Of a stretch of DNA of 51,493 nucleotides, positions 14,804-22,251 are shown in pieces. The stretch's first letter is position 1. Each line of letters opens with the position of its first letter. The DNA is taken from positions 1 through 51,493 of the IMG/VR virus record IMGVR_UViG_3300045955_000245, one strand, 5' to 3'. Both the position numbers and the translations under genes were made by a program. The DNA is from a virus. The notes under the pieces were generated by a model. The model ran no database searches. It was not told the DNA's origin and saw only the letters and a program-made list of their open reading frames with translations.

Positions 14804-15637
14804 TCAGCCGGTCCAACTCGGCGGCGTGTTGGGTGCGTACACGCACACCCCTCCCTCAAAGACCATCCAGGCACGTCCCGAGCCATCGGGCGCCGCCTGC
14901 TCCGCCGCCTTCGGCAGCCCGCGGTACCTTCCAGAGCGGTACTCGGCAAGGAACGCCTTGTACAGCGCGGCGTCGGGGTTGAGCGGCACGCCGGCGGCCG
15001 CCCACAGCGGGGCAAAGACCCACTCGGTCAACTCCTGGTCGGTCACGATTGGTTCTCCTGGTATCGGGATAGGGATAGGGTGTGGTGCGACGCCGAGAAA
15101 CTCCAGGATGGCCGCGCAATCCGCCGCCGCGACCGTCTCTATCTGGTCGAACAGCACATCGTGATCATCGCCCTGCCCGATGCCGTGCTCGACGATGATT
15201 CCCGGTGTCTGGTCGGTCGTGGCGCGGAAGGCGTAGTAGTCCCACGTGTTCGGGTTGCGCCGCTGGTTGGCGACCGGGATACCGGTCGCCTCGACGTAGT
15301 GGCGCTCCCAGATGGCGATGGCCCGGTCGCTGGCGGCGCCCATCGGGTCGTTGCGGGCACGGTCGGCAAAGCAGCCAGTGTTGTTGCCCGGCCCGTAGAT
15401 AGCGGCGTCGTAGTGCAGCGCGACGAACAACTCCCAATCCTGCGAGCATTGGGGCGGCGGCTTGCGGACCACGCCGTTGCACAGCCACGCACCCACCACG
15501 TCGGCGGCCACACCCGCTGCCACCAACCGGCGGCGCAGGCGTCCCGACAGGTCGAGCGCCCAGTCTGCCTCGCCCGGTGCGCCGCCGCCCCCGCCGCCGG
15601 GGCAGTTGTGCCCCGCCTGAATCAGCACACGCGCCAT
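14804..15637 (-). CDS. N-acetylmuramoyl-L-alanine amidase (endolysin)
   Basis: 277 aa from ATG 15637. Amidase_3-type catalytic features: zinc ligand His in IQAGHNCPGG, second His in FVALHYDAA, and catalytic Glu in GIIVEHGIG. It cleaves the amide bond between muramic acid and the stem peptide of peptidoglycan for host lysis. An IPIPIPGEP linker joins a ~75-residue C-terminal domain of unknown, possibly wall-binding, function. No signal peptide, so a holin is needed. The 5' end was apparently rebuilt when the HNH cassette at 15739 inserted: the original coupled start survives at 16415. Confidence 0.88.
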   Translation of the reverse strand: MARVLIQAGHNCPGGGGGGAPGEADWALDLSGRLRRRLVAAGVAADVVGAWLCNGVVRKPPPQCSQDWELFVALHYDAAIYGPGNNTGCFADRARNDPMGAASDRAIAIWERHYVEATGIPVANQRRNPNTWDYYAFRATTDQTPGIIVEHGIGQGDDHDVLFDQIETVAAADCAAILEFLGVAPHPIPIPIPGEPIVTDQELTEWVFAPLWAAAGVPLNPDAALYKAFLAEYRSGRYRGLPKAAEQAAPDGSGRAWMVFEGGVCVYAPNTPPSWTG

Positions 15638-15662
15638 GTGGCAATCCCTATCTGGCAACAGG

Positions 15663-15738
15663 TAGAATAAGGGAAACGAACACGCCCCCGCGACGCTGGA
15701 ACGTCCGGGGGCACGGCACCAGCAAGGGGGTCTTGCCG
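15663..15738 (+). promoter_or_regulatory. Structured HNH leader RNA, copy 1
   Basis: TAGAAT (15663-15668) is a -10-like box. Hairpin 1 has an outer stem 15684-15690/15706-15712 (GCCCCCG with CGGGGGC), a bulged C at 15691, inner stem GACG/CGTC and loop CTGGAA. ACGGCACC (15713-15720) follows. Hairpin 2 (GCAAG/CTTGC) presents GGGGT, part of the Shine-Dalgarno, in its loop just before the ATG. Copies 2 and 3 at 25986 and 43643 share this plan with compensatory changes. Confidence 0.8.
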
Positions 15739-16362
15739 ATGCAGCCTCAGCGTAACAAGCGGCATGCGCCGCTGCCGCCCACGCAGCGAGTTTGTGAGCA
15801 TTGTGGGCAACTGTTCATCGTCTACCACGCGGACCTTCGGCGTGGCCACAGCCGCTTTTGCGGCAACGCCTGCCATATCGCCCACCGCTACGGTTCGATT
15901 GAGCAACGCTTCTGGAAGAAGGTGGACCAGACTTCCAACCCCGATGGCTGTTGGCTCTGGACTGGGTGGCACGACGCGGCCGGCTATGGGGAAATGTCCA
16001 TTCCTGGAACCGGACGCAACACGAAAGCCCATCGTGTCGCCTACCTGTTGACGAAGGGGCCAATCCCGGACGGCCTGCTTGTGTTGCACCGCTGCGACAA
16101 TCCGCCCTGCGTGCGGCCTGGCCATCTCTTTCTTGGCACCCAGGGAGACAATGCGCGGGATAGGGAAGCAAAAGGCCGCGGGCGGCAACCGCGAGGTGAG
16201 CGGACTGGTCGAGCCAAATTGGACGCCACTCGCGTCTCCGCTATTCGTGCTCGCTATGCGTCGGGCACTGCGTCTCAACCACAACTGGCCCGCGAGTACG
16301 GAGTATCCACCAGCTTGATTAGTCTCATTGTTCGTCGGGAGGCGTGGCGGCACATTTCCTGA
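15739..16362 (+). CDS. HNH homing-type endonuclease 1
   Basis: 207 aa. An N-terminal zinc finger (CEHCGQL...CGNACH) precedes an HNH_3-type nuclease domain: CWLWTGWHDAAGYG, AHRVAYLLTKGPIPDG and LHRCDNPPCVRPGHLFLGT hold the HNH histidines and Asn. The C-terminal helix-turn-helix-like part (RAKLDATRVSAIRARYA, QLAREYGVSTSLISLIV) would recognise DNA. It is free-standing and antisense to the surrounding operon, inserted at the 5' end of the amidase gene. Two relatives lie at 26061 and 43717; this copy alone has the N-terminal zinc finger. Confidence 0.9.
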   Translation: MQPQRNKRHAPLPPTQRVCEHCGQLFIVYHADLRRGHSRFCGNACHIAHRYGSIEQRFWKKVDQTSNPDGCWLWTGWHDAAGYGEMSIPGTGRNTKAHRVAYLLTKGPIPDGLLVLHRCDNPPCVRPGHLFLGTQGDNARDREAKGRGRQPRGERTGRAKLDATRVSAIRARYASGTASQPQLAREYGVSTSLISLIVRREAWRHIS

Positions 16363-16367
16363 CCGCA

Positions 16368-16415
16368 TTACCGCTGCCCCTTTACCGCCAACCGTTCGAC
16401 GTAGGCGGGGGTCAT
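16368..16415 (-). pseudogene. Remnant 5' end of the amidase gene (proposed)
   Basis: ATG 16415 overlaps the stop of the upstream membrane gene as ATGA, the pattern of a genuine coupled start, but the frame ends after 15 codons (MTPAYVERLAVKGQR) six bases from the HNH stop. The amidase further downstream resumes with its conserved VLIQAGHN segment. The simplest reading is that the HNH cassette cut the amidase gene here. Unlike the remnants at 26601 and 44253, there is no sequence duplicate to prove it. Confidence 0.45.
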
Positions 16416-16852
16416 TCTGCGGCCGCCTCCCGCTCGACCCGCTCGACCCGCTCGGTGCGTGCCCGCTCTGCCGCGTACCGCCGCAGCCGCGCGTCGAACC
16501 GGCCATCCTGCCAGATGTGCGCGTCCACCAGGACGGCCAGCAACGCCAGCAGCGCCAACTGCACCACGCCGATGGCGCTGCCCCGTAGTGCGGGCCAGGC
16601 GTAGCCGAGCAGCGCCACCCCAGCGACGATGCCCTTGAGCGCCACAACGCCGAGGTGCATCCGCACCCGCCACAGATTGGCCCAGGCGGCGTAGGTCAGC
16701 GCGCCGTCCGCGCCGCTGGCCCGCAGCCGCCACAGATCGCGCACCGCCCGGCCGTGTAGCCGCGCCGCCAAGAGCAGCCCGTACAACGAGCCGCCGAACC
16801 ACACAATCGTCGTGCCGAGTGCCAGCGCCCGAGTCACGTCCTCGATATCCAC
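16412..16852 (-). CDS. Polytopic membrane protein, holin candidate
   Basis: 146 aa from GTG 16852. Three membrane segments are visible (about 10-32 TIVWFGGSLYGLLLAARL, about 66-90 and about 92-112 VVQLALLALLAVLVDA), ending in a charged tail rich in Arg/Glu. Immediately upstream of the amidase in the operon, this is the classic holin position, though no holin family is recognised. Its start region is a 14-bp tandem repeat in which each unit carries a GGAG and a start-like codon. Confidence 0.7.
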   Translation of the reverse strand: MDIEDVTRALALGTTIVWFGGSLYGLLLAARLHGRAVRDLWRLRASGADGALTYAAWANLWRVRMHLGVVALKGIVAGVALLGYAWPALRGSAIGVVQLALLALLAVLVDAHIWQDGRFDARLRRYAAERARTERVERVEREAAAE

Positions 16853-16892
16853 TCCATCACTCCCACTCCATCACTCCCACTCCATCACTCCC
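16851..16892 (-). repeat. Three perfect 14-bp tandem repeats at a gene junction
   Basis: The unit ACTCCATCACTCCC occurs three times head to tail (16851-16864, 16865-16878, 16879-16892). In the transcribed sense it is GGGAGTGATGGAGT, which contains a Shine-Dalgarno-like GGAG, a TGATG stop-start overlap and a GTG. The array spans the stop of the upstream gene and the start of the holin candidate. Confidence 0.9.
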
Positions 16893-17100
16893 GCCGCAGG
16901 TCCACGTCCTGCCGCAGCCGTTCGAGCGTCTCGCGCGTCTCGCGCGCCTGCCGCTCGATAATTTCCTGCCGCCGGATAATCGATTGCTGCAACTCGTCGG
17001 GAATGTGCCCCCGCGCGGCACGGCCGCCGGTGCCAGCGTCGCCGCTCGGGCCGATACCGAGCGCCCGCACGACCCATGCCCACCAGCCGCCTATAGCCAC
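16885..17100 (-). CDS. Small protein with membrane anchor and coiled coil
   Basis: 71 aa from GTG 17100. An N-terminal short hydrophobic stretch (GGWWAWVVRALGIG) is followed by a Gly-rich linker and a long amphipathic helix (LQQSIIRRQEIIERQARETR, TLERLRQDV). The layout resembles small phage lysis or spanin-like accessory proteins, but there is no lipobox and no family match. It lies between two membrane protein genes of the lysis block. Confidence 0.6.
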   Translation of the reverse strand: MAIGGWWAWVVRALGIGPSGDAGTGGRAARGHIPDELQQSIIRRQEIIERQARETRETLERLRQDVDLRRE

Positions 17101-17137
17101 CCTGGTTGCCTTTTCGTCTTTCGCCGCGCTGCTGTGC

Positions 17138-17389
17138 TTACGGCGCTAGCCGGTCATTGTGCGCCATCTGCTGGCTCACGCGGATGGCATCGCGCGTCAA
17201 ATCCTGCTGCCGTTCCGCGAGTGCCGTGCCCTGCAAGGCCAACCCGCGCCAGAAGTCGCGGTCGCGCTCGACCGCCGCCACGTACCAGCCATACGCCCAC
17301 CACTTGCGGGCGCCCGTCAGCACGACGACGAGCAGCATCGTCACCGGCACGCCGAACCGCTCGACGAGGGGAATCCAGTCGTCAAACAC
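17138..17389 (-). CDS. Small single-span protein, holin or lysis accessory
   Basis: 83 aa from GTG 17389. One membrane segment (about 13-32, FGVPVTMLLVVVLTGARKWW) is followed by a charged helical region (RDFWRGLALQGTALAERQQD). Size and layout resemble one-span phage holins such as the BhlA/UviB type. It precedes the coiled-coil protein, the holin candidate and the amidase in the leftward operon. Confidence 0.65.
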   Translation of the reverse strand: MFDDWIPLVERFGVPVTMLLVVVLTGARKWWAYGWYVAAVERDRDFWRGLALQGTALAERQQDLTRDAIRVSQQMAHNDRLAP

Positions 17390-17456
17390 GGCGCGTGTCC
17401 GTTCCCGCGGCGAGCGTCGTGCCCAGGAAGGTGCCGGCCAGCGTGGCGGTGTTCAC
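17382..17456 (-). CDS. Possible 24-residue coupled ORF
   Basis: GTG 17456 is close to the stop of the tail gene and the TGA 17384-17382 overlaps the start of the next membrane gene. The peptide (VNTATLAGTFLGTTLAAGTD...) is too short to classify. It may simply couple translation between the two flanking genes. Confidence 0.3.
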   Translation of the reverse strand: MNTATLAGTFLGTTLAAGTDTRRV

Positions 17457-17457
17457 G

Positions 17458-18669
17458 TCAGGTGCCCACCGTCGCCACCCACGAGCGGCCGCCGCCGCCC
17501 CTGAGCTCGAGCACCAGTTGGCTCACGCGCAGCGCCGACCCGCTGACGTACTGGTAGCCGTAGGTCTCCTGGTTGGGCACCGTGCCGTGCGCCACGGCGC
17601 TGCGGGCGTAGAAGTAGGTCGTCAGCGGTTGCGCGGACGCGATGGTCGAGAACGACGTGCCGAACAGCACCCGCAGCAGCGCCAACCCACCGAGCGCCGC
17701 CTCGCCCCGCACGAGCGCGCAGAGTTGCCCGTTGTAGCTCAGGATCGAGCCGAGTTGGTCGGCCGGCAGCGGCGGCGCGCCGAAGGTGTACACGTCCTGC
17801 GCGTCGGTGCCGCCGTCGGCCCGGACGTAGGCCGCGTCGTTGTCGGCGATGGTCTCGCCGACCGCCTCCAGATTGGTGGCGGCGCCCACCGGCGTCCAGA
17901 CGACGAAGCCGCCGCCGGGTGTGGCCGGACCGCTGGTGGGCAGGTAGGCCCGCACCGGCCGGTAGCCGGTGAGCTGCGATTCGAACGTCCCGCCGCTGCT
18001 CGTACTCGGCCCCAACAGGTGCGTGTACAGGTCGCACACGTCCACCCGCACCGCGTTGCCGCCGTCCTGGTTGCCGAACCGGACGCGGGTCAGCTGGGGG
18101 TTGGCCATCACCCCGACGTCGACCGGCGTGATGCCGTCCGCGTCGAGCACCGCGTCGCCGTCCACCCGCACCAGCGCCCGGCCGGTCCCCGGCGTGCCGG
18201 CGCCGTCGCCCAGGCGCAGCGCGATCTCCAGAAACACCCAGGTATCGAAGGGCAGCGCGCCGGTCCCGGTGGCCACCACGGTCGTCGGGTCGCTGACGGC
18301 GAACGTGCCGTCGCTGCGTAACCGAATCTGGGTCAACTCGGTGCGCGTGCCCAGCGCCGGCGTGGCGTCGTAGATGCCCTGCACCAGCGCGATCGACGTG
18401 GTGGCGCCCCACGTCCCGGAGTGGACGTACACCGAGCCGCCCCACGCCAGGTAGGTGCGGGCCGCCCCCGACCGGTGGAAGGCGTGCTCGACGCTGGTCG
18501 CGCCGCCGTCGAACCGCAGCGCGCTGCCGGCGGTGCGGCCGTCCACCAGTTGGGGCGTGCCCTGCACCACGGCGTACTTCTGGCCCACGTCGGCCGCCGC
18601 GTAGTGGCTGCACGAGTCCACGAACCAGTCGAGCTGTTGCAGCACCAGCGGGTAATCGGAGGAGGGCAC
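17458..18669 (-). CDS. Tail or receptor-region structural protein
   Basis: 403 aa, beta-rich throughout, with no signal or membrane segment. The N-terminal ~210 residues (SALRFDGGATSVEHAFHRSG, TWVFLEIALRLGDGAGTPG, GRALVRVDGDAVLDADGITP) have the jelly-roll character of concanavalin/LamG-like domains found in phage tail proteins. The C-terminal part (PLTTYFYARSAVAHGTVPNQ) resembles a structural beta domain. It is the last of the tail genes before the lysis block, where fibre or tip proteins often sit. Confidence 0.65.
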   Translation of the reverse strand: MPSSDYPLVLQQLDWFVDSCSHYAAADVGQKYAVVQGTPQLVDGRTAGSALRFDGGATSVEHAFHRSGAARTYLAWGGSVYVHSGTWGATTSIALVQGIYDATPALGTRTELTQIRLRSDGTFAVSDPTTVVATGTGALPFDTWVFLEIALRLGDGAGTPGTGRALVRVDGDAVLDADGITPVDVGVMANPQLTRVRFGNQDGGNAVRVDVCDLYTHLLGPSTSSGGTFESQLTGYRPVRAYLPTSGPATPGGGFVVWTPVGAATNLEAVGETIADNDAAYVRADGGTDAQDVYTFGAPPLPADQLGSILSYNGQLCALVRGEAALGGLALLRVLFGTSFSTIASAQPLTTYFYARSAVAHGTVPNQETYGYQYVSGSALRVSQLVLELRGGGGRSWVATVGT

Positions 18670-18696
18670 CGGATTACTCCACCCCTCTCCCTACCC

Positions 18697-19188
18697 CTAC
18701 ACCGGCCGCAGCCGCAGCGTCAGCGTCGCTAGGTTGATGCCCGACGCACTGCTCACGAAGGGGCGGAGCACCTGGCCCGCACTCAGGAGCGTCGTCCACC
18801 CGGTCATCGGCAGCGCGTCCGAGTCGTTCTTTTGGGCCGCGGTGAGCGACGGCGGCGCCGCCGCGCAGATGGACGCCACCGTCGGGTAGGCCGCGTAGGA
18901 CGCCGCCACCCGCAGGTCGACCGTCAGCGAGCCGGTGGTGTCGGCCAGGAGCGTCCAGCCGACGATCTCGTAGGACCAGGCAAGGTGCAGGTTGGCCTTC
19001 TGCCCGGTCGCCAACTGCGAGCCGCCGCCGTCGAGCACGACGAACAGGTGCTCGACGCGGTGCCGGTCACCCAGGTGCTCACTCACCAAATCCGTGGCCT
19101 GCCGCACCGCTTCGGCGACGGCGCGATCCTGCAACCCTTGTAAGGCACCGGGAAGCCGAGCGAGTTGTTGGTCGAGGTCGACTGCCAT
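18697..19188 (-). CDS. Tail-tip beta-domain protein
   Basis: 163 aa. The N-terminus is helical (QLARLPGALQGLQDRAVAEA). The rest matches a domain common at the ends of phage fibre proteins: EIVGWTLLADTTGSLTVDLR, AAPPSLTAAQKNDSDALPM, TGWTTLLSAGQVLRPFV and SASGINLATLTLRLRP. That domain usually forms an exposed trimeric beta sandwich. It is located next to the baseplate hub, so a minor tip protein is likely. Confidence 0.65.
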   Translation of the reverse strand: MAVDLDQQLARLPGALQGLQDRAVAEAVRQATDLVSEHLGDRHRVEHLFVVLDGGGSQLATGQKANLHLAWSYEIVGWTLLADTTGSLTVDLRVAASYAAYPTVASICAAAPPSLTAAQKNDSDALPMTGWTTLLSAGQVLRPFVSSASGINLATLTLRLRPV

Positions 19189-19197
19189 CTCCGTTGT

Positions 19198-20415
19198 CTA
19201 CGCCGCCGCCCGTTGGGCCACGCCCAAGGTCTGCGTCCAGCGCCCGCGGTCGAAACTCCACGAGATGTGCTCGAGCCAGTAGTGGGCGTCCAACTGGAGC
19301 GTCTCGGGCGCCAGCACCCGTACCGTGTGACCGGGCTCCAACCGGTCACCCCTATACGTAGGGATGCTGCCCCGCGTAATCGTAGAGTTGACCATCGCCA
19401 GGCGGTACTCGGCCTGCTGCTGGCAGCTGCGCCCCTGGCCAGCCGTCCCGGCCTCGCGCTCGAGCCATTGGCTTTCGGTGGCTTCGGTGGCGCTCTCCTG
19501 GCCCGGCGGCAGGATGGCATTCGTCCCGACGGCGGTGTACGTCAACTTGCTCTCGCCGGAGTGCCAGCCGTCCACGCGAGCGCGGTTGGCCACGTGGTCG
19601 CGCTCGTTGATGGTCGAGTCGGCGCCGTCCAGGATGTGCTGGCCCTGTACCAGCGCGGCGAACTCGCTCGCCGCCTCCGGGATGGCGGTCTGGTGCGTGC
19701 GGTAAATCTGCCCGTCGATGCCCTCGTAGGTGCGGAAGGCGCCTGGTTGGCCGCCCACTACCTGGGTAGACACTTCGTCTATCCGCTCGATGCAGTCCAG
19801 CCCGGTTTCGCCCTCCTTCCACACGAAGGGGTTGAGCTTCTTGTCGGCGTTGTAGCCGATGGTGCCCCACAGCGCGCCGGTGCCGCCGATGTTCTCTACC
19901 GTGTAGGGCACCCCGCAGCGGTCGAGGATCAGGCGCACCATCTCGTCGTCCGACCGGCCGGCGCCGCCGTTGCTCAGGTCGGTGCCGCCCTCTTCCAGGT
20001 TGCGATACCACACCGCGCGGTGGAGGCGCCCTCGCAACTCCCACGTCTTGTGCGCCGGCAGCACGCTCCTCTGGAGTTTGACGAAGTACCCGTAGAACCG
20101 GGTGTACTTCTCGGCCTCGGTTGGGCCAACCCGGATTTCGACCAGCTGCCACGGCGCCGGCTCGGGCTGCGCACCGTACTCGCCGTGCACGTCGGCGGCC
20201 ACCGTCACGCTGGCGCGAGCCACGCGCATGTCGAAGCCAAACTCGGCCGACGCCGCCACCGGCAACGTGTGTTGACTGCCGGCAACGTAGACCTCTAAGA
20301 CGGGCGATTGCTCGATCACATCTGGGACGGGCGGCGGTGCGAGCGCCAGCACCAGCGTGCCGCTGCCGGGTTCGCTGCCCGCCTCGCCCAACTCGAACAG
20401 GTCGCCGTCGGCCAT
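19198..20415 (-). CDS. Baseplate hub / phage tail protein (gp27- or gpD-like)
   Basis: 405 aa. Features of the hub family: beta-barrel segments with AAPWQLVEIRVG-type strands, FYGYFVKLQRSVLPAHKTWE, and a central domain beginning DDEMVRLILDRCGVPYTVEN that resembles the contractile and siphovirus hub domain. The C-terminus (TYRGDRLEPGHTVRVLAPET, HYWLEHISWSF) matches the usual closing strands. Position after the tape measure and small tail genes supports the assignment. The start ATG 20415 is preceded by a tandem tetramer array rather than a clear ribosome site. Confidence 0.75.
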   Translation of the reverse strand: MADGDLFELGEAGSEPGSGTLVLALAPPPVPDVIEQSPVLEVYVAGSQHTLPVAASAEFGFDMRVARASVTVAADVHGEYGAQPEPAPWQLVEIRVGPTEAEKYTRFYGYFVKLQRSVLPAHKTWELRGRLHRAVWYRNLEEGGTDLSNGGAGRSDDEMVRLILDRCGVPYTVENIGGTGALWGTIGYNADKKLNPFVWKEGETGLDCIERIDEVSTQVVGGQPGAFRTYEGIDGQIYRTHQTAIPEAASEFAALVQGQHILDGADSTINERDHVANRARVDGWHSGESKLTYTAVGTNAILPPGQESATEATESQWLEREAGTAGQGRSCQQQAEYRLAMVNSTITRGSIPTYRGDRLEPGHTVRVLAPETLQLDAHYWLEHISWSFDRGRWTQTLGVAQRAAA

Positions 20416-20416
20416 A

Positions 20417-20459
20417 CTCGCTCGCTCGTTCGGTCGCTCGGTCGCTCGGTCGCTCGCTC
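20417..20459. repeat. Tandem CGCT/CGGT tetramer array at a gene junction
   Basis: About eleven tetramers of the form CGCT, CGGT or CGTT lie between the stop of the 157-aa gene and the hub ATG; the most regular part repeats GTCGCTCG. In the sense strand it is a run of GAGCGAGCGACC-type units that could supply GAG-rich ribosome contacts. It is one of several different simple repeats placed exactly in gene junctions here. Confidence 0.85.
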
Positions 20460-20467
20460 AAGAACGC

Positions 20468-20941
20468 CTAGGTAAAGAGCAGATAGGCGCCGTACAGGTT
20501 GGGATCGGCCGCGCCGTCGCCGCCGTACCAGCCGATTTGGAGTTGGCAGGCGGCGATCCGTGCGTCGGGCGGCACGTCAATCGCGTCAGTCAGGAACCAT
20601 ACCGTCGCGGTGTGGCTCCCGGCGCTGGTCAGTAGCACCTTCCACCCGGGATCGCTGCTCGCCAGGTTGAGGTTGGTGCTGGTCGGGTGGTAGCGGACTT
20701 GTATCTGGTGCGCCGCCACCAGCGTAATATCTGGGAAGGCGTACAGGCGCACCGTCTGGGTGCCCCGCAGGTCGACTAACCGGCGCTGCGTGGCGTCCTG
20801 GCTGAGCGGGTTGAACTGGCCGGCCGCCGGGTTGCTACACGTCGCCGAGTTGACCCCGTCATTCTCCTTGAGCACCAGCATCCCACCGGCGCCGCCGCCA
20901 CCGGGCACCGCGACGCGCGGGTTGCCACCGAACCCGGTCAT
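20468..20941 (-). CDS. Tail structural protein, unknown type
   Basis: 157 aa from ATG 20941, two bases after the preceding stop. Gly-rich N-terminus then a beta-rich body (VDLRGTQTVRLYAFPDITLV, SAGSHTATVWFLTDAIDVPP, ACQLQIGWYGGDGAADPN). No catalytic signature or recognised family. Cotranscribed with tail genes on both sides. Confidence 0.6.
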   Translation of the reverse strand: MTGFGGNPRVAVPGGGGAGGMLVLKENDGVNSATCSNPAAGQFNPLSQDATQRRLVDLRGTQTVRLYAFPDITLVAAHQIQVRYHPTSTNLNLASSDPGWKVLLTSAGSHTATVWFLTDAIDVPPDARIAACQLQIGWYGGDGAADPNLYGAYLLFT

Positions 20942-20943
20942 GC

Positions 20944-21354
20944 TCAATAATCCCCCGCATCGGCGGCCACGACGACGAAACTCTCGGCCAGGTGGGTACT
21001 CACCTTGATGACGGCCGACGCCGGCAGCACCAGCACCGGCCGGCCGTCCGTCCTGACCCATTCTTCTTCCCACGTCGCCACCGATGCACTCGCGGTGACG
21101 CTATCAACGGTGAACTCATGCACCAGCCGCGTCGTTGAACCCACGGTGACGAACAGGCGCACCATGCCCGCCGACGTGGACGAGCCGTCGCCCTTGGCGA
21201 GCACGCGCTCGATGCGGGCACCCAGCGTGCCGGCGGTAAACAGCGTGCCGTAGGTGCCGGTGATGCCGTCGCGGTTGGTGTTCGCCGTCGAGATGCCCAC
21301 GATCGGCATCTGCGGCGTGTACGGGAAGATCGGGTTGGTGTTGGGCGCGGCCAT
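20944..21354 (-). CDS. Tail structural protein, unknown type
   Basis: 136 aa. Beta-rich with FPYTPQMPIVGISTANTNRD, MVRLFVTVGSTTRLVHEFTV and VLPASAVIKVSTHLAESFVV, typical of small virion decoration or tail proteins. No family recognised. Its context between tail tube/tape measure genes and the hub suggests a minor tail protein. Confidence 0.6.
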   Translation of the reverse strand: MAAPNTNPIFPYTPQMPIVGISTANTNRDGITGTYGTLFTAGTLGARIERVLAKGDGSSTSAGMVRLFVTVGSTTRLVHEFTVDSVTASASVATWEEEWVRTDGRPVLVLPASAVIKVSTHLAESFVVVAADAGDY

Positions 21355-21375
21355 CGCTTGCTCCCTCTCTGTCGA

Positions 21376-21891
21376 TTAAAAGTTGTAGTTGGCGGCGTGA
21401 TAGAGCGCCGCCGCGACGCGCACCCGCCCCGGCACGACAGCCGCGGCCTCGGCATCGAGTCCACCAACCGCACTGGCCCGCAGCACGGCCCGCTCGTTCG
21501 TCTCGTCCGCTTCCAGCGTCAGCCCGGCGCCCTCGACGGCGATGTCCCTGGCCGTTTGGACTACGGCGCCGCCCCGGTAGAAGGCGACCAGGTGGTCGAG
21601 CAACGCCTCGGTGACGACCGGCCGAAAGACGGAGCCAGCGGCGAACGCCTGGGCCGGGAACCGCGCCGCGTCCTCGTTGGCCCTGGTAAGCGTGACCTGG
21701 TTGGCGACGACGGCGGTGCCCAGTGCCAACTCGAACGTGCCATCGGTGGCGTTCTCCAATCTGACCGGGAATACGCCGTCGGTGGGCAGGATGCTGGGGT
21801 CGGTGACGATCGCCGTGGTGTCGCTGTCGCTCAGCGCGACGGCCAGACTGGTGGCCGGGCTATTGCCAATTCCGTAACGGTCGGTGGGCAT
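21376..21891 (-). CDS. Tail-associated structural protein
   Basis: 171 aa. The N-terminal part (SDSDTTAIVTDPSILPTDGV, FPVRLENATDGTFELALG, NQVTLTRANEDAARFPAQAF) resembles the small beta domain that starts many phage tail fibre or minor tail proteins; the C-terminus is a helical/beta stalk. Located within the tail block. Specific role unknown. Confidence 0.6.
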   Translation of the reverse strand: MPTDRYGIGNSPATSLAVALSDSDTTAIVTDPSILPTDGVFPVRLENATDGTFELALGTAVVANQVTLTRANEDAARFPAQAFAAGSVFRPVVTEALLDHLVAFYRGGAVVQTARDIAVEGAGLTLEADETNERAVLRASAVGGLDAEAAAVVPGRVRVAAALYHAANYNF

Positions 21892-21912
21892 CCTTTTTCC
21901 TTACGAGATGGG

Positions 21913-22251
21913 TTAGCCGGTGATCGTGAACCGTAGGCGCATCCGGCGCCACTCGGGATCCCACCAGTTCGCCTCGGTGGCGCTGGTCAACACGGCGCTG
22001 TGCGTGCCGCCCCAGTAGACCAACGTGCCCGACTGGTTCAGGCCGCCGAGTACGCGGTTCACCTGGGTTTGCGTTTGGCAGAGCACGTCCAAGTTCAGAT
22101 GCGGGAGCTGGTTGCCGGCCCGCTGGACGACGACAGTGTTGCCCCAGGGCACGTTGAGCTCGTGCACCGTGGCTTCCTGGCTATACTCCCGGCCGTCGAG
22201 CAGCGCGTCGAACGACGCCTCGACGCCGGGATAGGTGAATGAATCAGGCAT
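21913..22251 (-). CDS. Minor tail protein candidate
   Basis: 112 aa, starting MPDSFTYPGVEASFDALLDG and containing HELNVPWGNTVVVQRAGNQL and LVYWGGTHSAVLTSATEA. Compact alpha/beta protein directly downstream of the tape measure gene, a slot often filled by distal tail or tail-associated proteins. Its ATG overlaps, head to head, a small plus-strand membrane gene. Confidence 0.6.
   Translation of the reverse strand: MPDSFTYPGVEASFDALLDGREYSQEATVHELNVPWGNTVVVQRAGNQLPHLNLDVLCQTQTQVNRVLGGLNQSGTLVYWGGTHSAVLTSATEANWWDPEWRRMRLRFTITG

Noticed and set aside
15684-15712. Rho-independent terminator at the HNH leader hairpin
   Set aside because: No U-run follows the stem on either strand, and all three are between the -10 box and the ATG of the HNH gene.
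15663-15738. HEARO/IsrB-type omega RNA for the HNH leaders
   Set aside because: The associated proteins are short HNH_3 homing-type enzymes without RuvC or bridge-helix regions, and the leader is only about 70 bases.
16819-18321. A 500-codon plus-strand open frame
   Set aside because: Antisense to tail and lysis genes with coherent folds; product is Arg/Pro/Ala-rich, typical of antisense GC-rich frames.
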